This document shows positions 8,314 to 17,013 of a stretch of DNA of 48,275 bases, piece by piece. Location: contig BDTJ01000018.1 of NCBI GenBank assembly GCA_002897655.1, forward strand, positions 1-48,275, written 5' to 3'. Under the pieces are notes generated by a model. It worked only from the letters and a program-made list of their open reading frames with translations. It did no database searches and had not been told where the DNA came from. Source of the stretch: an archaeon BMS3Abin17 (GTDB lineage: Archaea; Nanobdellota; Nanobdellia; Pacearchaeales; GW2011-AR1). The stretch's first letter is position 1; each line of letters begins with the position of its first letter. The translations under genes were made by a program, and so were the position numbers.

Positions 8314-9294
8314 ATGGTCTCCATATTAGATAAGAAGGATAAAAAGATTCTTTATGAATTGGATTTAGATTCAAGACAACCTTTAACAAAAATTGCTAAA
8401 AAGGTTCAGCTTTCAAGAGAGAGTATTCTTTATAGAATTAAAAAATATCAAAATGAAGGTATAATTAGAGATTATTTGACAGTTATTGACATGGCTAAAT
8501 TAGGATTTATTCATCATAAGATATACATAAAATTGCACAATATTACAGAAGAACAAGAAAAGAAGTTTATTCAATCATTAGGCAAAAATCCAAACATATC
8601 TTGGATTTCTAGTTGCGACGGGAAATATTCTTTGATTTTTGGTACAACGACAAAATCAGTAATTGAATTAAATAATTTAATGAAAGAGATAGATAATAAA
8701 TATTGGAAATTTATCAAGGAAAAGGACATCTCGGCAATTATTGATGCTTCACATTTTGATCGTAGCTATTTGGTTGAGAAAGAAAATTCTAGTGAAAGAA
8801 AAGCATATTGGGGCGGCAAATCTGAAAAGGTAAAACTAGATGATATAAACTTTGAAATCCTTAATGAGTTGTCAAAAAATTCTAGAGTTAGTTCGGTTGA
8901 AATTGCAGAAAAATTGAAGATATCTCCAGATGCAGTAATTCAGAGGATTAAAGGATTGGAGCGGTCGAAGGTTGTTATTAATTATATGGTTTGGCCAAAT
9001 GTTAACAAGCTTACGGGATTATATTACAAAGTACTTGTGACCTTGCATAGCATGAATAAAGAAAAAGAAAATCGACTAAAAAGTTATTGTTTGCAAAATC
9101 CGAACATTGTTTATATGGTTAATTCGTTTGGACAATGGCAGTTGGAATTAGATATTGAGGTTGAAAATATGGAGCAATTTAGGGATTTAATGAGGAAATT
9201 TTTAAATAGATTTTCAGATGTTGTTTCGGATTATTCTCCTTTGAATATTTTTGAAGAGTATAAATTTAGATTTTTTGAAAATAATATCGTTTAG
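8314..9294 (+). CDS. Lrp/AsnC-family regulator with two HTH modules
   Basis: LDKKDKKILYELDLDSRQPLTKIAKKVQLSRESILYRIKKY and LDDINFEILNELSKNSRVSSVEIAEKLKISPDAVIQRIKGL; start moved to 8314 because a TATA-like box overlaps 8269. Confidence 0.85.
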   Translation: MVSILDKKDKKILYELDLDSRQPLTKIAKKVQLSRESILYRIKKYQNEGIIRDYLTVIDMAKLGFIHHKIYIKLHNITEEQEKKFIQSLGKNPNISWISSCDGKYSLIFGTTTKSVIELNNLMKEIDNKYWKFIKEKDISAIIDASHFDRSYLVEKENSSERKAYWGGKSEKVKLDDINFEILNELSKNSRVSSVEIAEKLKISPDAVIQRIKGLERSKVVINYMVWPNVNKLTGLYYKVLVTLHSMNKEKENRLKSYCLQNPNIVYMVNSFGQWQLELDIEVENMEQFRDLMRKFLNRFSDVVSDYSPLNIFEEYKFRFFENNIV

Positions 9295-9324
9295 ACAACC
9301 TTTCAGAGATAAAGGTATCTCTCT

Positions 9325-9900
9325 TTATTCGTTTTTTTCTTTTTTCTCCCTATAAAAACATTTATTCGCTAATTTTTTATCAATAAAAGTAAATTTATTC
9401 TTTTTGATTAAAGCATCTGAACAAAGCTCCTTAAAAGTATAAATCTCGATTTCTTTTTTTAATGTTTTTACTGCCCGAACTAATGGGGCGAAATCTCCAT
9501 CCCCTGAAATTAAAATAGCTTTGTCATATTTGTTTTTTGTTGCGTCCATAATCATATCAATGACCAAATGAATATCATCCCCCTTAATAGAATAAAATTC
9601 TTCATCTAGATTATTTAACCTCTTTTGTCTTTTACACATAACAACTTCAAACTTTTTTAATTTCCTTAAACGATCAAATAATTTCTGTTGTCTCTCCAAT
9701 TTGTTTATATTTAATTTTCTCTTTAAGGAAGCATTATAATACATTACTTTTACTAATTTGTTTCCCTTGCAAATTTCTTTAGCAAGTTTTTCAAAATCAA
9801 ACATAAAATCATTGTATCTGCTGTTTATTGTTTTTATTCCATAAACAAAATTAGCACCATCAATGTAAATAGAGATTCTTTTCAAATTACTCTTTTTCAT
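9325..9900 (-). CDS. NYN-domain (LabA/DUF88-like) PIN-fold protein
   Basis: IYIDGANFVYG, KGDDIHLVIDMIMDA, KAILISGDGDFAPLVRAVK. Confidence 0.85.
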   Translation of the reverse strand: MKKSNLKRISIYIDGANFVYGIKTINSRYNDFMFDFEKLAKEICKGNKLVKVMYYNASLKRKLNINKLERQQKLFDRLRKLKKFEVVMCKRQKRLNNLDEEFYSIKGDDIHLVIDMIMDATKNKYDKAILISGDGDFAPLVRAVKTLKKEIEIYTFKELCSDALIKKNKFTFIDKKLANKCFYREKKEKNE

Positions 9901-10089
9901 CTTAAAAAATACCGGCGTTGCCGAAGCAAAACCAGGAACACGTTTTGCAGGATGTCCAAAGACTTAAGGCAATCCCTGTTACCTTATTATACTAGAATCT
10001 TAGTATTATTTAAGTCTTTTGCTGGCTTAAAATTTCCTTATCAATAAAAAATTTGCTGGATTGGCTTGATTGAAATTGTAGTTGGAGAA

Positions 10090-10434
10090 TTAAGGTGATT
10101 TTTGAGACATTTGGAGAGTTTTCTTATTTTCCACACATAAATCTTGCTTAGTCAGAAACCATGCAAATTTCAGGAAGTTTTTTGCAATTTCATTATCCAT
10201 ATCTAACTTATACATGTCAGATTTTCCAACTCTTCTTGTTTTGATGATTATGCCTTTTTTCAAAAACTCATCAAAAAAACTTTTAAGAGAATTATAGCTT
10301 ATATTTGCCTCTTTTGCCATATCAGTCATATTAAAATCAAAAAAGTGATTTCCAATTAAGAAATCCAGAAATCTCAATTTAGGAGTATCTCCAAGATATT
10401 CTAAAAATGCTGATTTGTTTTCTTCAGTTTTCAT
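10090..10434 (-). CDS. Winged-helix transcriptional regulator
   Basis: NMTDMAKEANISYNSLKSFFDEFLKKGIIIKTRRVGKSDMYKLD. Confidence 0.7.
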   Translation of the reverse strand: MKTEENKSAFLEYLGDTPKLRFLDFLIGNHFFDFNMTDMAKEANISYNSLKSFFDEFLKKGIIIKTRRVGKSDMYKLDMDNEIAKNFLKFAWFLTKQDLCVENKKTLQMSQKSP

Positions 10435-10435
10435 G

Positions 10436-10456
10436 TTATTATTATTATTATTATTA
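10436..10456. repeat. (TTA)7 microsatellite between TATA-like box and start codon of the HTH gene
   Basis: TTATTATTATTATTATTATTA directly upstream of CAT 10432-10434. Confidence 0.9.
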
Positions 10457-10534
10457 TTTATAAATCTTTCTCTTGTGAATGGTTAAACTGTCAACATTGG
10501 AAACATTTAAATAAGGCATGTTTCTTAGGCTTCT

Positions 10535-10792
10535 ATGAAAAAAGAGAAAGCCCAACTTATGTTTAAGCTTGCATACTCAAAAAAGAATTGGGGAGCAAAG
10601 TATGACCAGCTTGAGCATTTTAAAAGGTTTTCAGATTTAAAGGGGATAGTAAAAGAATTAGAAAATATTGGGTGGTTGATTGTGAAAAAGAAAGCCAATT
10701 ACACTGGAATATCGCTCAATCCAAAATTTAAAAAAGAGATTATTGAATTTATTGAAGAGCAAATACCCACAGTTAAAGGCTGGATAATGTAA
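10535..10792 (+). CDS. Hypothetical protein
   Basis: 85-aa ORF with upstream TATA-like sequence. Confidence 0.5.
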   Translation: MKKEKAQLMFKLAYSKKNWGAKYDQLEHFKRFSDLKGIVKELENIGWLIVKKKANYTGISLNPKFKKEIIEFIEEQIPTVKGWIM

Positions 10793-10977
10793 TAAAAAAT
10801 TTGCGCGGAACAAAACCCTTTCTTTCATCCCCATTATCTGATAAATCACTCAGGCTGTTTTAGATATATCAAACAAACTTAATCTTTTGTTTGTTTGATT
10901 ATTAGAAAACCAAAAATAAGCCAAAAAACTTTTTTGGTTTTCTATATCTTTAAATAGATATTTATCTTTTAGATATC

Positions 10978-12279
10978 ATGCCACTTATTGATAAAATATT
11001 AAACTTGCCACTTCCTGTTTTGAACCATTGGGGTTATTGGATAGTTTTATTTGGAGCAATGTTAGAAGCAATTCCTTTGGTGGGGTTATTTGCTCCGGGT
11101 ATGCTAATTGTTATTATTGGGGGGTTTTTTGCAAAGATTGGAATTCTTGAAGTTGGGGATGTTATCTTTTTCGCATCAATAGGAGCAATAATTGGAGATT
11201 TAATTGGGTATAGTATAGGTAAAAAATATGGCTACTCATTTCTTTCAAAATATGGTAAATACTTTTTCTTCAAAAAAGAGCATTTTGAAAAAACAAAAAA
11301 ATTGATGAATCATCACACAGGAAAAGCTTTAATTATTGGGCGGTTTAATTCCTTAACAAGAGCATTCGCCCCTTTTGTTGCAGGGACATCAAATATACCC
11401 TTTATCAAATTTATTATTTATAATATAATTGGAGGAATTAGCTGGGCAATTTCATTTGTTATGATTGGCTATATCTTTGGAAAAGGTTATGAAATTGCCG
11501 CCCAATATATTGGGAAGTTTATTTTCATTGCCATTGTTTTAAGTGCAATAATTATTTACTTATACAGATTTATAAACAAAAGAAAACATATTTTTTCCAG
11601 ATATCATCTTTATGCTTTAATTCTTAATATCTTTTCGTTGTATTTATTTTCTAAAATGGTTGAAGACATTATTGATGGAGAATTAATTACAAAACTAGAT
11701 GTTTGGCTCAATGCAAAAGTAGTCATGTTCTGGAATCCTTTTTTTAACAAAATAATGATTTTTATTACAAACATAGCAAGTCCTTCTCATCTATTTGCTT
11801 TATCATTAATTTTATTTGGGATTCTCATTTACAAAAAGAAATGGTATTATTCTTTATTGTTATTATTTAGCATGGTCGGGGGATTATTATTTGAATTATT
11901 GACAAAACTTATTATTCAAAGAGCAAGACCTGAAAATGCATTAATTGAAGTGAGCGGATATAGTTTTCCAAGCGGGCATGCAACAATGGCAATAATTTTC
12001 TTCTCATTACTGCTTTATTCATTTAAAGATGATATAAAAAACAGCTTATTAAAAAAAGGCTTTATTATTATGAATATCTTTTTGTTCCTGATAATTGGAT
12101 TTAGCAGAGTGTATCTTAATGTGCATTGGTTTAGCGACATTATCTCAGGATTTGCTTTAGGTTTATTCTGGTTAACACTGTTAATATTAATATTTAAAAC
12201 AATTATATCCTTGTCAAAAAAGACCTTAAATATGGCAAGAAATTTCTTAGGGGGAAGTATTAAATCTAAAAAGGTTTAA
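10978..12279 (+). CDS. DedA/VTT membrane protein fused to PAP2-family phosphatase
   Basis: N-terminal DedA-like GRFNSLTRAFAPFVAGTSNIPFIKF; C-terminal KLIIQRARPE, YSFPSGHAT, FSRVYLNVHWFSDIISG. Confidence 0.88.
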   Translation: MPLIDKILNLPLPVLNHWGYWIVLFGAMLEAIPLVGLFAPGMLIVIIGGFFAKIGILEVGDVIFFASIGAIIGDLIGYSIGKKYGYSFLSKYGKYFFFKKEHFEKTKKLMNHHTGKALIIGRFNSLTRAFAPFVAGTSNIPFIKFIIYNIIGGISWAISFVMIGYIFGKGYEIAAQYIGKFIFIAIVLSAIIIYLYRFINKRKHIFSRYHLYALILNIFSLYLFSKMVEDIIDGELITKLDVWLNAKVVMFWNPFFNKIMIFITNIASPSHLFALSLILFGILIYKKKWYYSLLLLFSMVGGLLFELLTKLIIQRARPENALIEVSGYSFPSGHATMAIIFFSLLLYSFKDDIKNSLLKKGFIIMNIFLFLIIGFSRVYLNVHWFSDIISGFALGLFWLTLLILIFKTIISLSKKTLNMARNFLGGSIKSKKV

Positions 12280-12325
12280 ATTCAGATTATCGTTTATTTA
12301 ATCAAAGAGGATGGTAAATAGATTC

Positions 12326-12511
12326 CTATTTATAGCACTTCCTCACAACTGGGCAAAGAACAATTGATATATTTATCAACATCCATAAGATAAATGTGCT
12401 TATCAAAAGATTTCCGTCAACTTTAAGCAGGTATTGAATATAATACAAAAATGAGATGAAAGCTGCTTCTGATGCGACCCAAAATATCCAATTACTTGTC
12501 TTTTTTACCAT
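12326..12511 (-). CDS. Small two-TM membrane protein
   Basis: 61 aa with two hydrophobic stretches. Confidence 0.4.
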   Translation of the reverse strand: MVKKTSNWIFWVASEAAFISFLYYIQYLLKVDGNLLISTFILWMLINISIVLCPVVRKCYK

Positions 12512-12589
12512 CTTTTATAGACTCATATTTTACATTTAAATAAAGAATCATACATTTATAAATCTTAGTTTTTTAATATATAAAAGAGA

Positions 12590-13747
12590 ATGATAAACAT
12601 ATTTTTATTTTTGGGCTTGGTATTTTTACTAACTTTCTTAATTGGAAGATTATTAGAAAAGATTCGGGTTCCCTGGATTTTCTCTGCTCTCATTATAGGT
12701 TCGTTGTTTGCTATTTATAACCCATTTACTTCCATAACTTCTTCTTCCACCTTTGAATTTTTGGCACAACTTGGAATGTATTTCCTGCTTTTTCTAATTG
12801 GTTTTGAAATAGATTTAAAAAAATTGAAAAAAAGTAAAAACTTTATTTTTAAAGCGACATTCTTTACTCTTTTTTTAGCAACTATTTTTGGAACACTTTT
12901 AATTCACTTTGTTTTTGGATATTCCTGGCTTATATCCTCTCTTGTTGCGTTATCTTTTGCTACTGTTGGAGAAGCTATTTTAATACCCATCTTAGATGAA
13001 TTTAAAATTGTGAACACAAAACTGGGCCAGAGTATAATCGGAATAGGAACCTTAGATGATGTTATAGAAATCCTGCTTTTAATTTTAGTTGGTGTTGTAA
13101 TTGGCTCCGGAATTCATTCTGGTTCTAATATTATTTTAACCTTAATCTCTCTTGCTGTTTTAGTTATTCTTGCCTTTAGTTTAATCAAATTAAAAAAACA
13201 GGATGGAAAATTAAAATTTATCTCAATTGAGTATTTATTTCTGTTCATACTCTTTGTCTTATTCCTATTTTTAGGTATAGGAAAATTGGCTCATGCCGCC
13301 CCTATTGCCGCATTACTTGCTGGAATTACCCTTAATGCATTCCTCCCTGACAACAGAGTGGAAGGAGTAAAAACTGGAATCAAAATACTATGTTATGGTT
13401 TCTTTGCTCCTATATTCTTCTTATGGGTAGGGATATCTTTAGATATAAACTATCTCTTTGCATCCCCTTTATTAATTCTTTTAGTGGTTGCGGTTTCAAA
13501 TGGAGCAAAACTTTTGGGAAGCTGGATGATTGGAAGAAAAGAACTTGGAACAAAACAGTCTATACTTTTAGGAATTGGACTTTCAGTGAGATTTAGCACA
13601 AGCATTATAATAATAAAAATTTTATTGGATAATAATTTAATTGAAAAAGATTTATATTCTGTAATTATAGCTTCAGCAATAATACTTACTTTCCTTGTTC
13701 CTGTTTTATTTTCCAGATTACTGGTTCGGTGGAAAGTGACCAGATAA
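12590..13747 (+). CDS. Cation/proton antiporter, CPA2 family
   Basis: 12-TM-like; FLIGFEIDLKKLKK, ALSFATVGEAILIPIL. Confidence 0.85.
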   Translation: MINIFLFLGLVFLLTFLIGRLLEKIRVPWIFSALIIGSLFAIYNPFTSITSSSTFEFLAQLGMYFLLFLIGFEIDLKKLKKSKNFIFKATFFTLFLATIFGTLLIHFVFGYSWLISSLVALSFATVGEAILIPILDEFKIVNTKLGQSIIGIGTLDDVIEILLLILVGVVIGSGIHSGSNIILTLISLAVLVILAFSLIKLKKQDGKLKFISIEYLFLFILFVLFLFLGIGKLAHAAPIAALLAGITLNAFLPDNRVEGVKTGIKILCYGFFAPIFFLWVGISLDINYLFASPLLILLVVAVSNGAKLLGSWMIGRKELGTKQSILLGIGLSVRFSTSIIIIKILLDNNLIEKDLYSVIIASAIILTFLVPVLFSRLLVRWKVTR

Positions 13748-13898
13748 CTGTGTACTAAGAAAATAGATTTTGGTCACTCTTAAAATTATACAAAAAGTCT
13801 GACGCCTCAACCGAGGAAGATAGTAAAATGTGATCCTGATGGGATTTTTTTACTTGTCTTTATTTATTATATTGGATAAAAGCTGGTTTTATTTATAA

Positions 13899-13914
13899 GT
13901 ATTGTCGAGATGGA
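13899..13914. repeat. 16-bp direct repeat flanking the toxin-antitoxin module (left)
   Basis: GTATTGTCGAGATGGA, identical at 14469-14484. Confidence 0.9.
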
Positions 13915-13925
13915 AAAGATATAAT

Positions 13926-14183
13926 TTATTTGTAGACTCTTTTTCTATGATCAAACTTCAATAATATTAATTCGTCCCCTTTTATTGTATAAACAAGCCT
14001 AAATGGTTTAATATAAAGGGTTCTTTCTCCTCTTGTATATCTTAATGGCTTTCCAACAAAAGGGTTTTCTAAAATCTTGGTAATCTGTGCCTTTAACTTC
14101 TTTAATAAGAAATCATCAAGTTTTTTAGTTTGTTTAACAAAAAGGGGTGAACGGGTAATCTTGTTTATCATTTCACCATGCAT
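13926..14183 (-). CDS. RelE/ParE-superfamily toxin
   Basis: KLDDFLLKKLKAQITKILENPFVGKPLRYTRGERTLYIKPFRLVYTIKGDELILLKFDHRKRVY. Confidence 0.82.
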   Translation of the reverse strand: MHGEMINKITRSPLFVKQTKKLDDFLLKKLKAQITKILENPFVGKPLRYTRGERTLYIKPFRLVYTIKGDELILLKFDHRKRVYK

Positions 14184-14424
14184 TCATTTCTTTAAGAAAA
14201 TCCTCTTTTTTTAAGGTAATACCCTTACCTTCATCAATATCTTTCCATATCTTATTAAGTTCTTTGAGTTCCATTTCTTCTTCTTTTGTTAAACCATCTA
14301 CTTTCTTTAATATAATCAAATTATCCTTCTTAGTTACAGTAAAAGGAGTTCCCACTCCAATATTCTTCCTTATTTCTTCAGGTATTACAATTTGGCCTTT
14401 TGTGCTCAGTTTAGTTATTTCCAT
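14173..14424 (-). CDS. AbrB/SpoVT-type antitoxin
   Basis: TKLSTKGQIVIPEEIRKNIGVGTPFTVTKKDNLIILKK; overlaps the toxin start. Confidence 0.85.
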   Translation of the reverse strand: MEITKLSTKGQIVIPEEIRKNIGVGTPFTVTKKDNLIILKKVDGLTKEEEMELKELNKIWKDIDEGKGITLKKEDFLKEMNAW

Positions 14425-14468
14425 TGCCTAAAGTAAGATATTCTTACTTATAAATGTTTTGATCTATG

Positions 14469-14484
14469 GTATTGTCGAGATGGA
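14469..14484. repeat. 16-bp direct repeat flanking the toxin-antitoxin module (right)
   Basis: GTATTGTCGAGATGGA. Confidence 0.9.
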
Positions 14485-14507
14485 GTGTATGGGTTGGGGA
14501 AACTTTT

Positions 14508-14942
14508 TTACACAATTTTCTTTCCAACATAATAATCAAAATAATACCCTCTTTTCTTGTCTGGAATAAACTTTCCAGATTTCAAAGTTTTGAATAAAGG
14601 GTTCTTCTTTGGCATTTCATAATATCCAACAAATATCAATAAACCATTTTTCTTAAGACTTTTGTTTAAAATTTTTAGAATATTCTGTGTTTCTTGTTCT
14701 TTAAAATAAGTAGGCATACCAAAAGAGAAAAAGCTCATAATAACATCATATTTTCCTTTTAATTTTAGCTTTGTAATATCTTGATGTACGAATTTGCATC
14801 CCTTGAGACTTTTTCTTTTCTTAGCTTTCTTTAACATTCCTTTAGAAAAATCAAGTAATGTTATATGTTTATAATCTGCCTTAACAAAAAGTTCAGTTAT
14901 AATCCCTGTTCCAGCCCCCAAATCTAATATTTCTATGTATTT
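14508..14942 (-). pseudogene. N-terminally truncated class I SAM methyltransferase
   Basis: In-frame YIEILDLGAGTGIITELFVKA... preceded directly by a stop (TAA 14943-14945); no N-terminal segment before motif I. Confidence 0.7.
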
Positions 14943-14944
14943 TT

Positions 14945-15547
14945 ATGAAAGCAAACTATTATTATAAGAAAAGAAGAAACAGGAAAGCAAAATATATTCT
15001 TATTATAGTTGTTGTTTTAATTGGTTTAGTCTGGGCTTATGATTCAGGATATATTGAAATTCCAAAGACACAAACAACAGCTTTAGAGAAATATAAATGT
15101 CCTTCAGATATTATCCCTACATTTTTATCTACTGAAGATTATGACTCTTGGGATGGAACTGGATTATATTGGTATGATGGAACTCCTATGAGCAAATATA
15201 GAGAATATACTCACACCCCTGCTTTAGATTTATGTAGAAAGGGAAAATTTGAAGGAGAAAATATTAATTATTTTTATTGTAATAATTTAATATACGACAA
15301 AAGTGAAACAGAAATTTCTGAAGAAGGAAAGATAGGAAAGACGATTACAACAAGATATGTAATTAACTTAGAAGTGAAAAAATATAAAGATATGGAAAAA
15401 GACGCCGGAATCTATGGAATTCAAAAGTGGGTAGAATATCAGGTAACTAATTCTTTGTGTTTTCCTGTAGAAGAAATACCAAAATCAAGAGATATGTTAG
15501 AGGAATTTCAGAATTGGGTTATAAAAGAAGAAGTTTGGAAATATTGA
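14945..15547 (+). CDS. Membrane-anchored hypothetical protein
   Basis: N-terminal basic + TM segment (AKYILIIVVVLIGLVWAYDSG), extracytoplasmic Cys residues. Confidence 0.6.
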   Translation: MKANYYYKKRRNRKAKYILIIVVVLIGLVWAYDSGYIEIPKTQTTALEKYKCPSDIIPTFLSTEDYDSWDGTGLYWYDGTPMSKYREYTHTPALDLCRKGKFEGENINYFYCNNLIYDKSETEISEEGKIGKTITTRYVINLEVKKYKDMEKDAGIYGIQKWVEYQVTNSLCFPVEEIPKSRDMLEEFQNWVIKEEVWKY

Positions 15548-15552
15548 ATATT

Positions 15553-15846
15553 TTATCTTTCTCTACAACCACCACAATTGCACTCACATCTCTTATATAG
15601 TTCTGTATTAGCCATTTCTTCAACACTTAGATAAGGCTCAAAAAAACCTGCATCAGTGTATGGAAAGCCTTCATTAAAGCACTTTGAAGAACAAGCAGAA
15701 GCACAACCATTATTATATGTATATGTATTGAACGTTAATTCACAATTTTCTTTTTTCCAATTATCCTGATAATTCATTAAAATATACACCACTACAAGAA
15801 TTATTATAATCACAATAGCCACGCCCTTACGTCTTATTTTTGTCAT
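15553..15846 (-). CDS. Cys-rich membrane-anchored small protein
   Basis: TM near N-terminus; CSSKCFNEG, CECNCGGC. Confidence 0.6.
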   Translation of the reverse strand: MTKIRRKGVAIVIIIILVVVYILMNYQDNWKKENCELTFNTYTYNNGCASACSSKCFNEGFPYTDAGFFEPYLSVEEMANTELYKRCECNCGGCRER

Positions 15847-16623
15847 TTTCTTGAAAAGAATTTCTTTAATTTATCAAACATCCCCAATTCTTTTATAATC
15901 TTTCTTTGAGAGTTATTTTTTAATTTATTTATTGTTTGTGTGTAAAGTTTTTTATTCTTTGCTTCTTTTCTATTTAATAATCTTCTTAAAAGAAAATCAT
16001 ATTCATATCAAAAAGTCCTTGTGTTTTACCGCACCTTAAAAGGTGCGGTTTGTTTGGACTTTAGGATGCCCAAGGATTCATCCACACACTAAAGTGTGTG
16101 GTTTTCTCCAGAATCCTTGGCATAAGATCCTGCTATTTTTTATTAAAGTTATTCTTACTAAAACATACTTCTGGGATTGCTCCTTTTTCTTATTAATATA
16201 ATTCTTTATTTTCTTAAATTTATCATGAGAGAGTTTCATAGCTATTGTTGCGTGTGGAGAATAAGGCTTATTTAAATCAGTATCACATATTTTACAATAT
16301 TTTTTTAATTTTTTTAACAAATCCATTCGGAGATTCTTCATACCTTCACTTGGATTGATATCAATATATACTACTCTCGAATCTTTAAAACAACCATATC
16401 CTTCAACTTTAAAATTAACTATATCGTATTTTTCACACGTTTCTTTAAATTCTTTAACTAGTCTCTTTTGATTTATTGTGTGGAAAGGAGCAATTATAGT
16501 TATATGTGGAACAGGTCTATTTTTTGGTCTGATATGGAATCTTTTGTTAACTTCCCAGACTAATCTTTTTATTTCTTTATTAGCTCTTCCTTGGAATCTA
16601 AATTCTATAAGGTAATGTGTCAT
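15843..16623 (-). pseudogene. 2'-5' RNA ligase / cyclic phosphodiesterase (2H family) gene interrupted by the 115-bp element
   Basis: HITIIAPF and HATIAMKL motifs; removal of 16008-16122 joins ...NSRIL to YEYDFLLRRLLNRKEAKNKKLYTQTINKLKNNSQRKIIKELGMFDKLKKFFSRK*, whose TGA overlaps the next gene's ATG. Confidence 0.8.
16008..16122 (+). mobile_element. 115-bp double-hairpin element, copy 1 (IS200/IS605-PATE/MITE-like)
   Basis: TCAAAAAGTCC...CCGCACCTTAAAAGGTGCGG...GGACTT...CCAAGGATTC..CCACACACTAAAGTGTGTGG...GAATCCTTGGCA. Confidence 0.85.
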
Positions 16624-16694
16624 AATTATATAAAGAATTAATACCTTTAAATCTTACTAAACAGAAACTCCAAACAATCAAAAGAAGTGATTAT

Positions 16695-16973
16695 TTATTT
16701 TATTATTTTATTTATTAACCCTACACCCTTATATTCATGTTTATCTTTATTAAACTCACCTTCTATTTTAACTTTTATTTTGTCTCCATCTCTAAAATAA
16801 TCTTTTAGTTGCCCCACATATTCATAGTTAAAAAGATAATGGACTTCAATCATAAATCCATCATTTGTATCTAAAAATAGTTTTAGTGGGTGTTCTGATT
16901 CTGTACCAGATTTCATATTTCTATATCTCCCATCAATTTCTGTTGTTTTCTCATCTACACTCATAAAAAACAT
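16695..16973 (-). CDS. Hypothetical protein
   Basis: 92-aa ORF. Confidence 0.45.
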   Translation of the reverse strand: MFFMSVDEKTTEIDGRYRNMKSGTESEHPLKLFLDTNDGFMIEVHYLFNYEYVGQLKDYFRDGDKIKVKIEGEFNKDKHEYKGVGLINKIIK

Positions 16974-17013
16974 ATAAATTAACTATATATAAAGATTACT
17001 GTGCTGATTTGGC

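Noticed and set aside
9902-10045. Possible tRNA-Leu-like or ncRNA (GGCGTTGCCGAAGC...CTTAAGG, with hairpins GCAAAAC/GTTTTGC and AAAGACTTAA/TTAAGTCTTT)
   Set aside because: No T-arm or proper anticodon stem could be built; the GC-richer part also reads as a coding remnant (KNTGVAEAKPGTRFAGCPKT*). Too ambiguous to call.
13800-13860. C/D box sRNA near the antiporter 3' end
   Set aside because: Box-like GATG/CTGA strings are present but spacing and C'/D' boxes are not convincing.
16008-16122. CRISPR repeat interpretation of the three 115-bp copies
   Set aside because: Copies are 115-116 bp, dispersed, with hairpin pairs and no regular spacers; no cas genes in the window.
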